From Actibacterium sp. XHP0104 (GTDB lineage: Bacteria; Pseudomonadota; Alphaproteobacteria; Rhodobacterales; Rhodobacteraceae): DNA of 64,000 nucleotides. The translations under genes and the position numbers were made by a program. The notes below the pieces were generated by a model. It ran no database searches, had not been told where the DNA came from, and worked only from the letters and a program-made list of their open reading frames with translations. Below are positions 10,980 to 18,720 of this stretch, one piece after another; the first letter of the stretch is position 1, and every line of letters begins with the position of its first letter. Location: assembly GCF_025751515.1 (NCBI RefSeq), contig NZ_JAOWLE010000008.1, forward strand, positions 1 through 64,000. The letters run 5' to 3'.

Positions 10980-11008
10980 TGATCCGCCGCGCCTCCGCCC
11001 GCGTAAGC
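10980..11008 (+). promoter_or_regulatory. RpoE-dependent promoter of the lipid operon
   Basis: TGATCC (10980-10985), 18 bases, then TAAGC (11004-11008) matches the established sigma-E promoter. It lies 25 bases before the ATG at 11033. Its -35 forms a 17-base palindrome GGATCAAAATTTGATCC (10969-10985) with the divergent rpoE -35. Confidence 0.88.
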
Positions 11009-11032
11009 CTATAAAACGCAAAAGGATTTCGC

Positions 11033-12313
11033 ATGTCGTTCGATGCCCGCCCGATGAAGCCCCAACGCATCGCCATCATCGGCGGCGGCATTTCGGGCAT
11101 GGCAGCGGCCTATCTGCTTGCTCCGCAGCACAGCGTCACCCTCTATGAGGCCGCGCCGCGTCTGGGCGGCCACGCCCGCACCATCACCGCCGGGCTGCGC
11201 GGCGATCAGCCGGTCGATACCGGGTTCATCGTTTTCAACTATGCCAACTACCCGCACCTGACGCGAATGTTCCGCGATCTCGACGTGCCGGTCGAACGCA
11301 GCGACATGTCCTTTGGCGCCTCGATCAATGACGGGGCGATCGAATATGGGCTGCGCGATCTGGGCGCGCTGATCGGCCAGCGCCGCAACCTGCTGCGCCC
11401 GGCCTTTGCGCGGCTGGTGCGCGATATCCTGCGGTTCAACGCCTCTGCCGAGGCCGCCGCCCGCGACGACAGCCTGACCATAGCCGAGCTCTTGCGCGAG
11501 CTGCGGCTGGGGCGATGGTTCGAGGATTACTACCTGCGACCCATCTGCGGCGCCATCTGGTCGACCCCCGCTGACCAGATCGGCGCCTTCCCCGCCCGCA
11601 GCCTGGTGCAGTTCTTTCGCAACCACGCGCTGTTGTCGCACAAGGGTCAGCACCAGTGGTGGACGGTTTCGGGCGGCAGCGTCGAATATATGCGCCGACT
11701 GGAAACCCAGCTGCGTCTGCGCGGCGTCACCCTGCACAAGGGCACCCCCGTGCGGGCCGTCACGCGCGACGGTATCGAATGCACGGTCCATGCCACCGGT
11801 CAGCCGGCCCAGACCCATGACCATGTCATCATGGCCTGCCACAGCGACCAGGCCCTGGCCCTGCTTGACCGCCCCACCCGACAGGAAACCACAGCCCTGT
11901 CGGCCATGCGCTATCAAGACAACCACATGACCCTGCACCGCGACATCCGGCAGATGCCGCGCCGGCGCGCCTGCTGGTCGTCCTGGGTCTATAAGGCGCA
12001 TCACGATCGCCCCAATGCCGGGATCGGCGTCACCTACTGGATGAACCGGCTGCAGAATATCCCCGAGGATGACCCGCTTTTCGTCACGCTGAATGCCGCC
12101 GACCCCATCCCCGACGAGATGATCTATGACCGCAAAACCTTTCGCCACCCGGTCTTTGATCACGCCGCGTTGCAGGCCCAGACCCGCCTGCACGAGATCC
12201 AGGGCGACAACAACACCTGGTTCGCCGGCGCCTATACCCGCCACGGCTTTCACGAAGACGGTTTCGCCAGCGCCGTGCGCGTGGCGCGTAAAATGGATAG
12301 GCTGTTCGCATGA
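11033..12313 (+). CDS. FAD/NAD(P)-dependent amine-oxidase-type oxidoreductase of the RpoE operon
   Basis: 426 residues with an N-terminal dinucleotide-binding fold (IAIIGGGISGMAAAYLLA) followed by the flavin-oxidoreductase motif LGGHARTI. It resembles the R. sphaeroides protein encoded by the first gene of the rpoE-linked operon, which is needed to form furan fatty acids, probably by desaturating a methylated acyl chain on phospholipid. AAAGGA lies six bases before the ATG. The gene is directly behind the RpoE promoter and overlaps DUF1365 by four bases. Assignment to the furan fatty acid pathway rests on synteny plus family resemblance. Confidence 0.85.
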   Translation: MSFDARPMKPQRIAIIGGGISGMAAAYLLAPQHSVTLYEAAPRLGGHARTITAGLRGDQPVDTGFIVFNYANYPHLTRMFRDLDVPVERSDMSFGASINDGAIEYGLRDLGALIGQRRNLLRPAFARLVRDILRFNASAEAAARDDSLTIAELLRELRLGRWFEDYYLRPICGAIWSTPADQIGAFPARSLVQFFRNHALLSHKGQHQWWTVSGGSVEYMRRLETQLRLRGVTLHKGTPVRAVTRDGIECTVHATGQPAQTHDHVIMACHSDQALALLDRPTRQETTALSAMRYQDNHMTLHRDIRQMPRRRACWSSWVYKAHHDRPNAGIGVTYWMNRLQNIPEDDPLFVTLNAADPIPDEMIYDRKTFRHPVFDHAALQAQTRLHEIQGDNNTWFAGAYTRHGFHEDGFASAVRVARKMDRLFA

Positions 12314-13056
12314 CCCGGCCCGAACATATCGCCGGCCACACCGTGCACTCGCGCCTTGGCGCCATCGCCAACAGCTTTCGCTATGGCGTCGATTACGTGC
12401 TGATCGACCCCGATGCCCCGACCGGCCCCGCGCTGTTTTCGCGCAACCGTTTCAACCTGACCGCCGTGCATGACCGCCACCACGGCGGCCCGCGCGACAA
12501 GGGGCGCGGCGCGGCATGGGCGCACGAGGTTCTGTCGCGCGCCGGGCTAAGCAGCGACTATGACCTGCGCCTGCTGACCCAACCCAGCATCTTGGGCTAT
12601 ATCTTCAACCCGGTCAGTTTCTGGCTGGCCATGCGTGACGACGCCCTGATCGCGGTGATCGCCGAGGTCAACAACACCTTTGGCGACCGGCACAGTTACC
12701 TGTGCCACAAACCCGACTTTGCCCCTCTCACCTATGACGACCGGGTCGAGGCCGAAAAGGTCTTTCACGTCTCGCCGTTTCAGCAGGTCTCGGGCACATA
12801 TGCGTTCAATTTCGGGCTGACGCCTGACCATATCCGCATCCGTATCGCGCATAAGAACGGCCCCCACGGCGTGATCGCCACCCTGTCGGGCCCGCGCCGC
12901 CCGCTGACCAATCGCAGCATCCTCTCTGCCCTCGCCCGCCGCCCCGCAGGCGCGGCGCGCACGATTTTCCTTATTTACTGGCAGGCCTTTAGGCTTAGAA
13001 TAAAAGGAGCGACCTATCGCACAAGACCGGCCCCACCATCCGAGGAGGTATCGTGA
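12310..13056 (+). CDS. DUF1365 protein of the RpoE lipid operon
   Basis: 248 residues, soluble, carrying the DUF1365 features SRLGAIANSFRYGVDY at the N-terminus and the block IFNPVSFWLAMR near the middle. The family is regularly placed between the FAD oxidoreductase and the CFA-synthase-like gene, but its biochemical role is not established to my knowledge. Overlaps of 4 bases upstream and 1 base downstream (TGATG) show tight translational coupling. A role in cyclopropane or furan fatty acid formation is inferred from position. Confidence 0.85.
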   Translation: MTRPEHIAGHTVHSRLGAIANSFRYGVDYVLIDPDAPTGPALFSRNRFNLTAVHDRHHGGPRDKGRGAAWAHEVLSRAGLSSDYDLRLLTQPSILGYIFNPVSFWLAMRDDALIAVIAEVNNTFGDRHSYLCHKPDFAPLTYDDRVEAEKVFHVSPFQQVSGTYAFNFGLTPDHIRIRIAHKNGPHGVIATLSGPRRPLTNRSILSALARRPAGAARTIFLIYWQAFRLRIKGATYRTRPAPPSEEVS

Positions 13057-14213
13057 TGGCCTATCTTAGCGAGCGCGTGAAACGCGATTTCCTGGCGACC
13101 TGCGCGGGGATCGAGCAGGGCAGTTTGCGCCTGATCACCCCCGAAGGCGAGGTGCACCATTTCGGCAAAGGACACCCCGAGGCCGAGATGCACCTGCATG
13201 ACTGGTCCGTCGTTACCGCCCTGGCCGCGCGCGGCGATATCGGGCTGGGCGAAACCTATGTGGCCGGGCTGTGGGACACCGATTCAATCGACAACCTTGT
13301 GCAGATCGCCATTCTGAACATGGGCAATTTCCGCGATTACGCCTATGCCAGCTGGTGGAACACGCTCAAATACCGCGTGGTCGATTGCGTGCTGCGGGCC
13401 AATTCGCGCCGCGGCGCCGCGCGCAACATCCGCGCCCATTACGATGTCGGGAACGAGTTCTACCAGCTCTGGCTTGACCCCTCGATGACCTATTCCTCGG
13501 CCCTGTTCGACACGGGCGACAACGACTTGATGCGCGCCCAGCACCGCAAATATGACCGCATTCTTGACCATCTCGCCCCGGGCGAGCGCATTCTGGAAAT
13601 CGGCTGCGGCTGGGGCGGGTTCGCCGAGCGCGCTGCCGATCAGGGGCGGTTTGTCACCGGGCTGACGATCTCGGCCAATCAAAAGGGCTATGCCGATGCA
13701 CGCCTCGATGGCCGCGCCGACATCCGCATGCAGGATTACCGCGCCACCACCGGCACTTTCGACAACATCGTCTCGATCGAGATGATCGAAGCCGTCGGCA
13801 TGGCCTATCTGCCCGCCTATTTCCGCACCATCCGCGACCGTCTGGCCCAGGGCGGGCGGGCGATGATCCAGGCGATTACCGTGCCCGACCCCTATTTCGA
13901 AACCTACCGTCACGGCAGCGATTACATTCGCCAATACACCTTTCCGGGCGGGATGCTGCTAAGCGACGGGCTGATCGCCGATCAGGCACGAAAGGTCGGG
14001 CTGGAGGTGCGCGACAGCTTTGCCTTTGGCCGCCACTACGCGCGCACCCTGCGGCACTGGGATCAATCGCTTGTCGCCGAAACGCGTCGCATCCGCGCCC
14101 TGGGCTATTCCGACCCGTTCCTGCGCAACTGGCGCTTCTATCTGGGGCTTTGCGCCGCCGCGTTCGAAACCGACCACACCGATGTGGTGCAGGTCGAACT
14201 GGCCCACGCCTGA
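13056..14213 (+). CDS. Cyclopropane-fatty-acyl-phospholipid synthase-like SAM methyltransferase
   Basis: Transfers a methyl or methylene group from SAM to an unsaturated acyl chain of membrane phospholipid. Seen: the CFA-family lead AHYDVGNEFYQLWLDPSMTYSSA, shortened here to its key part HYDVGNEFY, and the SAM loop LEIGCGWGGFAERAA. 385 residues is normal. The start is the ATG at 13056, with GAGGAGG seven bases upstream; a GTG one codon earlier is less well spaced. Third gene in the RpoE operon, where it would provide the methylated or cyclopropanated chain. Exact product (CFA or methyl-branched intermediate) cannot be told from sequence. Confidence 0.9.
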   Translation: MAYLSERVKRDFLATCAGIEQGSLRLITPEGEVHHFGKGHPEAEMHLHDWSVVTALAARGDIGLGETYVAGLWDTDSIDNLVQIAILNMGNFRDYAYASWWNTLKYRVVDCVLRANSRRGAARNIRAHYDVGNEFYQLWLDPSMTYSSALFDTGDNDLMRAQHRKYDRILDHLAPGERILEIGCGWGGFAERAADQGRFVTGLTISANQKGYADARLDGRADIRMQDYRATTGTFDNIVSIEMIEAVGMAYLPAYFRTIRDRLAQGGRAMIQAITVPDPYFETYRHGSDYIRQYTFPGGMLLSDGLIADQARKVGLEVRDSFAFGRHYARTLRHWDQSLVAETRRIRALGYSDPFLRNWRFYLGLCAAAFETDHTDVVQVELAHA

Positions 14214-14222
14214 CGCCGGGCC

Positions 14223-14783
14223 ATGAAAGTGATGACAGCCCTTGCCCTTATCATAGCCACCGTGATCGTGACCCTGCTGGCCCTGCGCGGGTTGGGCTTT
14301 GCCGGGCGTGATGTGGGCCAATATGCCGACACCACGCCGCGTTTCGATGTCACCCGCCACCTGTCCGGGCCGATGCTGTCCGAAGGCGTGATCTTTGGCC
14401 CCACCGGCAAGGTCGCCGCCCGGTTCACCGCCCGCATGCAAGGCGACTGGCAGGGCGACAGCGGCACATTGCACGAGGAATTCACCTTTGCCAGCGGAGC
14501 CCGCCAGACCCGCACCTGGCAGCTGACCCGCCACTCTGACGGCCGCCTGACCGGCACCGCCCCCGATGTCATCGGCACCGCCACAGGCGAAACCGCGGGC
14601 GCGGCGCTGAAACTGCGCTATCGGCTGCGGCTGGAACCCGACGCCGGCGGGCATGTGCTGGATGTCACCGACTGGCTGTTCCTCAACCCCGATGGCAGCA
14701 TCACCAACCGGTCCGAAATGCGCAAATTCGGGGTAAAGGTGGCCGAGCTGGTCGCCTCGATCCGCCCGGTGCCCGCCAATTAG
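14223..14783 (+). CDS. DUF3833 membrane-anchored/exported protein
   Basis: 186 residues with one N-terminal hydrophobic segment (residues ~4-24) and a soluble remainder rich in beta-strand-like alternation. It matches the DUF3833 family, found at the end of rpoE-linked CFA operons and in Shewanella/Vibrio CFA clusters. No catalytic motif is obvious. It follows the methyltransferase by 9 bases, so it is the last gene of the operon, and its end overlaps the convergent glycerate kinase gene by four bases. Probably acts at the membrane where the lipid substrates are; function unknown. Confidence 0.8.
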   Translation: MKVMTALALIIATVIVTLLALRGLGFAGRDVGQYADTTPRFDVTRHLSGPMLSEGVIFGPTGKVAARFTARMQGDWQGDSGTLHEEFTFASGARQTRTWQLTRHSDGRLTGTAPDVIGTATGETAGAALKLRYRLRLEPDAGGHVLDVTDWLFLNPDGSITNRSEMRKFGVKVAELVASIRPVPAN

Positions 14784-16051
14784 GCGGGCAGGATCAGCAG
14801 CGCGCGGAAATCATTCACATTGGTCAGCGTCGGCCCCGGCACAACCTGATCGCCCAGCGCGGCGAAAAACCCGTGGCTGTCGTTGCGGGCCAGCGCCGCA
14901 ACCGGGTCCAGCCCCATCTCGGCCGCCCGGCGCATCGTGTCGGGCCCAACCACCGCGCCCGCGACCTCGGCCGAGCCATCGACGCCGTCCGTGTCGCAGG
15001 CCAGCGCCCAGATCCCCGGCGCGCCGTTCAGCATCAGGGCCATGGCCAGCGCATATTCGGCATTCGGCCCGCCCACCCCATCGCCGCTGCGCGTCACTGT
15101 GCATTCGCCGCCCGACAGCAACAGAACCGGCGCGTCGCCCGGCACCATCGTGGCCGCGATCTCCAGCGCCAGTGCGGCATGGGTCGCGGCCAGCTCGCGC
15201 GCCTCGCCCTCCAGGTCATCGCCCAGAATGCGCGTGACACAGCCCAGCTCGCGGGCCTGGTCCTCGGCCGCCACCAATGATTGTGCCGGTGCGGCGATCA
15301 CCCGGTTCTCGACCCGTGACAGGCGCGGATCGTCGGGCTGCACCGGGTCGCCGCCCTGTTCCAGAAAGGCCCGGATCGCGGGCGGCGGCGTCACGCCCCA
15401 GCGATCCAGCACCGCCAGCGCCCGCGCCGCATCGCCGCGATGCCCCACCGTGGGGCCGCTGGCGATATCGGCCGGATCATCGCCCGGAACGTCGGAAACC
15501 ATCAGCGCCAGCATCCGCGCCGGATAGGCCGCCGCCGCCAGCCGCCCGCCCTTGACCGCCGACAGTTCCTTGCGAATGCCGTTGATGTCGCCGATCGGCG
15601 CGCCGCTGACCAACAGATCGGCGGTCAGCGCCTGTTTCTCGGCCAAGGAAATCCCCTCTGCCGGCGCGGTCAGCAGGGCCGACCCCCCGCCCGAAATCAA
15701 CGCCAGCACAAAATCATCCGGCCCCAGCCCGGCCAGCAGATCCAGCATCCGCCGCGTCGCCCGCGCCCCGGCCTCGTCTGGCACCGGATGCGCGGCCTCG
15801 GCGACCTCGATGCCCTGCAAGGGGCGCCCATGGCCATAGCGGGTGATCACCAGCCCGTCGAGCGGACCCCAGTCGGCCTCGACCGCCTCGGCCATCCGGG
15901 CCGAGGCCTTGCCCGCCCCGACAACCAGCACCCGCCCCGCGGGCCGCGGCGGCAGGGCCGCCGGCACACAGCGCATCGGGTCGGCCTCGCGCACCGCCGT
16001 ATCGAACAGCACGCGCAGGAATTCATCGGGTTGAGAGATCGGATCGAACAT
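14780..16051 (-). CDS. Glycerate 2-kinase (MOFRL family; older name hydroxypyruvate reductase)
   Basis: Phosphorylates D-glycerate to 2-phosphoglycerate in glyoxylate/serine and tartrate-type metabolism. N-terminal DUF4147 domain with VVGAGKASARMAEA and the conserved LISGGGSALL; C-terminal MOFRL domain with LSGGECTVT and the DTDGVDG motif. 423 residues, a full-length member. It is a single gene, leftward, convergent with the DUF3833 gene. It could use glycerate derived from glyoxylate made by the purine-degradation genes nearby, but they are not in one operon, so this is inference. Confidence 0.92.
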   Translation of the reverse strand: MFDPISQPDEFLRVLFDTAVREADPMRCVPAALPPRPAGRVLVVGAGKASARMAEAVEADWGPLDGLVITRYGHGRPLQGIEVAEAAHPVPDEAGARATRRMLDLLAGLGPDDFVLALISGGGSALLTAPAEGISLAEKQALTADLLVSGAPIGDINGIRKELSAVKGGRLAAAAYPARMLALMVSDVPGDDPADIASGPTVGHRGDAARALAVLDRWGVTPPPAIRAFLEQGGDPVQPDDPRLSRVENRVIAAPAQSLVAAEDQARELGCVTRILGDDLEGEARELAATHAALALEIAATMVPGDAPVLLLSGGECTVTRSGDGVGGPNAEYALAMALMLNGAPGIWALACDTDGVDGSAEVAGAVVGPDTMRRAAEMGLDPVAALARNDSHGFFAALGDQVVPGPTLTNVNDFRALLILPA

Positions 16052-16094
16052 GGGCCGCCTTTGTTAAGGCGCCCAGCCTAGCAAGCCCGCGCCG

Positions 16095-16544
16095 CTAGGC
16101 AATCCCCGCAGTCGGCAGGGCCAGTGTTTCCTCAAGCTCGGTGTTTCCCTTGACCAGATCGGCCAGCGACACCTTGTCGAGCGCCTTGTAGAACTCGGCC
16201 AGCGCACCGCACAGCACATCGCGCAGTTTGCAGAACTCGGCCAGCGGGCAGTTGTTCTTTTCCCCGGCAAAGCATTCGATGAACGGCACCCCGGCCTCAA
16301 GCTTGCGGAATACCTGGCCCACCAGAATTTCCTCGGGCGGCAGGTTCAGCATCACGCCGCCATGCCGGCCCCGCGCGGTTTTCAACAGCCCGAAATGGCT
16401 CAGCGCGTTGATCACCTGCGCCATGTGGTTTTCCGAGGTATTGCACGCCCCCGCGATGTCCGACTTGCGAACGACGCGGCCCGGATTGGCCGCGCAATAC
16501 ATCAGCGCGCGCATGGCGATGTTGGTTCGGGTTGTCAGACGCAT
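16095..16544 (-). CDS. Rrf2-family iron-sulfur regulator, NsrR-like
   Basis: 149 residues. The N-terminal winged helix begins MRLTTRTNIAMRALMYCA, and the helix SENHMAQVINALSHFGLLKTARGRHGG fits Rrf2 DNA-binding domains. Three cysteines near residues 90-103 (EC-x6-NC-x5-C, in ECFAGEKNNCPLAEFC) are in the arrangement that binds an Fe-S cluster in NsrR, IscR and RirA. The spacing is closest to NsrR, which senses nitric oxide. No nitric oxide gene is adjacent, so the target is unclear. Confidence 0.8.
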   Translation of the reverse strand: MRLTTRTNIAMRALMYCAANPGRVVRKSDIAGACNTSENHMAQVINALSHFGLLKTARGRHGGVMLNLPPEEILVGQVFRKLEAGVPFIECFAGEKNNCPLAEFCKLRDVLCGALAEFYKALDKVSLADLVKGNTELEETLALPTAGIA

Positions 16545-16612
16545 CGGGTCGGCCTCTCATGGATTTGCGCATCCCTGATATAGCAATTGCGCATGGCTGG
16601 GTTTGACTTGTG

Positions 16613-17416
16613 TCAAACACGACCTTTTGCGCGCCCGCCCGCCGAAAACGCTACGATCACGGCAAACAGCACCGCCGCGACGGCCACGATACTGGGCCCG
16701 GCGGGCGTGTCGGCCATCAGCGACATGGCCAGCCCGCCCAGCGCCGCCACAGCGCCGATCAGCGCCGCCAGCACGGCCATGGCCTCGGGCGTGCGCGACA
16801 GCCCGCGCGCCGCCGCCGCCGGTATGATCAGCATCGCCACGATCAACAGCGCGCCCACGACCTTGATCGCCACCGCCACCACCAGCGCCAGCGCCAGCAC
16901 CAGCACCAGCCGCTCGCGCGCGGGGTTCAGCCCCGAGGCCTGAGCCAGTTCCTCGTTCAACGTGGCGGTGATCAGCGCCTGCCAACGCGCCGTGATCAGC
17001 CCCAGCACCACCAGCGCCCCGCCCCAGATATAGGCCAGGTCGGTCTTGCTGACGGCCAGGATGTCGCCAAAGAGATAGGCGTTCAGGTCAACCCGAACGC
17101 CCGACAGGAAACTGACCCCCACCAAACCAAAGGCCAGCGCCGCATGGGCCAGCACGCCCAGCGTCGTATCCATCGCCAGCCCGCGCCCGGTCAGCGCGCT
17201 GACCGCCAGTGCCATCACCAGCGCCACCGCCAGCGTGCCGACAAAGATATTGGCCGAAAACGCCAGCGCCAGCGCCACGCCCAGAATGGCGGCATGGCTG
17301 GTGGCCTCGCCGAAATAGGCCATCCGCCGCCAGACCACGAAACAGCCCAACGGCCCCGACACCAGCGCCACCGCAAGCCCGGCCATCACCGCGCGGATCA
17401 GGAAATCATCCAGCAT
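16613..17416 (-). CDS. znuB: Zinc ABC transporter permease
   Basis: 267 residues with about eight membrane segments, of the ABC-3 manganese/zinc permease family; recognised from MLDDFLIRAVMAGLAVALVSGPLGCF (key part AGLAVALVSGPLGCF) and RRMAYFGEATSHAAILG. I start it at the ATG 17414-17416, eleven bases inside the znuC end; the longer frame upstream is znuC out of frame. It forms the membrane channel of the ZnuABC importer and is the last gene of zur-znuC-znuB. Confidence 0.93.
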   Translation of the reverse strand: MLDDFLIRAVMAGLAVALVSGPLGCFVVWRRMAYFGEATSHAAILGVALALAFSANIFVGTLAVALVMALAVSALTGRGLAMDTTLGVLAHAALAFGLVGVSFLSGVRVDLNAYLFGDILAVSKTDLAYIWGGALVVLGLITARWQALITATLNEELAQASGLNPARERLVLVLALALVVAVAIKVVGALLIVAMLIIPAAAARGLSRTPEAMAVLAALIGAVAALGGLAMSLMADTPAGPSIVAVAAVLFAVIVAFSAGGRAKGRV

Positions 17417-18173
17417 GGGCGTGGTCCTTGTGGTCGTGCGAATGGTCGTGATCGTGGTCACAGTTTTCATGGTCGTGGTCATGCGCGTGCTGATACAGCG
17501 CCAGCGCCCCGCCCGTGCCCAGCCCGAACAGCGCCCGGTATTCGGGTGCGTTGGTGACCACATGCGGCGTGCCCTGGCAGCAGACATGCCCGTTCAGGCA
17601 CAGCACCCGGTCCGAGGCGCTCATGACCACATGCAGATCGTGGCTGACCATCAACACCGCACAGCCGGTCTCGGCGCGCAGATCCTCGATCAGCTTGTAA
17701 AAGGCCGCGGTTCCGGGCTGATCTAGGCCCTGCGTCGGTTCGTCCATGATCAGGATATCGGGCCGCATCAACAGCGCCCGCGCCAGCAGCACGCGCTGGA
17801 ATTGGCCGCCCGACAGGGTATCCATCTGCTGGCCCGCAATGCCCGACACGCCGACCCGCGCCAGCGCCGCATCGCACTCACCCGCCCCACGGCGCACCGG
17901 CAGCGACAGGAACCGCCGCACCGTCATCGGCATCCGCCCGTCCAGCGCCAGCCGTTGCGGCATATAGCCCACCACCAACCCCGGCTTGCGCGTCACCTGC
18001 CCGCCCGAGGGCGCCACGACACCCAGCAGCGCGCGCATCAGGGTCGACTTGCCCGACCCGTTCGGCCCGACAACGGTGACGATCTCGCCCGGCTCGATAC
18101 GGAAATCGACCTTGCTCAGCGCCGTGACCCCGCCATAGCGCACATCCAGATTTTCGGCTTGAATCAGGCTCAT
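17406..18173 (-). CDS. znuC: Zinc ABC transporter ATPase with His-rich tail
   Basis: ATP-binding subunit of zinc uptake. Walker A GPNGSGKST, signature LSGGQFQR, Walker B ILIMDEPT and switch MVSHD are all present. The last ~25 residues are a run of alternating His and Asp (tail around HDHDHSHDHKDH), likely to bind zinc in the cytoplasm. The ATG at 18171-18173 overlaps the zur stop by four bases (ATGA). 255 residues. Control by Zur is expected from the operator upstream of zur. Confidence 0.94.
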   Translation of the reverse strand: MSLIQAENLDVRYGGVTALSKVDFRIEPGEIVTVVGPNGSGKSTLMRALLGVVAPSGGQVTRKPGLVVGYMPQRLALDGRMPMTVRRFLSLPVRRGAGECDAALARVGVSGIAGQQMDTLSGGQFQRVLLARALLMRPDILIMDEPTQGLDQPGTAAFYKLIEDLRAETGCAVLMVSHDLHVVMSASDRVLCLNGHVCCQGTPHVVTNAPEYRALFGLGTGGALALYQHAHDHDHENCDHDHDHSHDHKDHAHAG

Positions 18174-18652
18174 GCGGCCTCGCGGCAGGCAGGGCACAGG
18201 CCCACGGCCTCGATATTCATGCGTTCGACGGCAAAGCCCACGGTCTCGGCCGCGGTGGCAATTGCCGCGCCGACGCCGGTGCCCGGCGCCTCGGCCACGG
18301 TGTCGCAGCCGGTGCAGATGAAAAACACCGGGCGGTGCGGCTGGCCCGGATGCATACAGGCGGCAAAGGCGTTCAGCCGCTGGATACGATGCGCCAGCCC
18401 GTTTTCCACCAGGAAATCCAGCGCCCGATAGGCCACGGGCGGCTGGTTTCCGAACCCGTCCGCAGCCAGCCGGTTCAGCACGTCATAAGCGCCCAGCGCA
18501 TGATGGCTTTCCAGCAAAATCTCAAGCGTCCGCTTGCGCACCGGCGTCAGGCGCAGACCCTTGTCCTGCGCCAGGGCCTCGGCCCGGCGCATCATGTCGC
18601 CGCAACAGGCACTATGGTCATGCTCGGCGAATGCGATGGGTTGATTTGTCAT
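18170..18652 (-). CDS. zur: Zinc uptake regulator Zur (Fur family)
   Basis: 160 residues. The winged-helix part includes ALAQDKGLRLTPVRK and the metal-site region has the paired CxxC motifs (CTGC and CPAC) that hold structural zinc in Zur/Fur. The His-Cys rich N-terminus (HDHSACCGDMM) is typical of alphaproteobacterial Zur. I choose the ATG at 18650-18652, with GGGG about 6 bases upstream. First gene of a leftward operon with znuC and znuB, divergent from znuA. With zinc it should repress both transcripts. Confidence 0.93.
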   Translation of the reverse strand: MTNQPIAFAEHDHSACCGDMMRRAEALAQDKGLRLTPVRKRTLEILLESHHALGAYDVLNRLAADGFGNQPPVAYRALDFLVENGLAHRIQRLNAFAACMHPGQPHRPVFFICTGCDTVAEAPGTGVGAAIATAAETVGFAVERMNIEAVGLCPACREAA

Positions 18653-18667
18653 TCTGGCCCCTTGACT

Positions 18668-18687
18668 TGTTATCATATTACATATCA
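18668..18687. promoter_or_regulatory. Probable Zur operator between zur and znuA
   Basis: TGTTATCATATTACATATCA is an imperfect inverted repeat (TGnTAT ... ATAnCA) in the 68-base gap between divergent zur and znuA. AT content is far above its surroundings and the pattern resembles known alphaproteobacterial Zur boxes. Position would allow control of both promoters. Confidence 0.65.
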
Positions 18688-18720
18688 ATAAAGCCCCCGA
18701 ACCTGCAACAGGAAAACACC

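Noticed and set aside
11009-12253. 414-codon minus-strand frame opposite the FAD oxidoreductase
   Set aside because: Antisense shadow with no recognisable motif; the plus strand has a clear FAD-binding fold and RpoE promoter.
16076-16100. 7-bp inverted repeat at the end of the Rrf2 gene
   Set aside because: It overlaps the stop codon, has an 11-base loop and no T-run; too weak to call a terminator.
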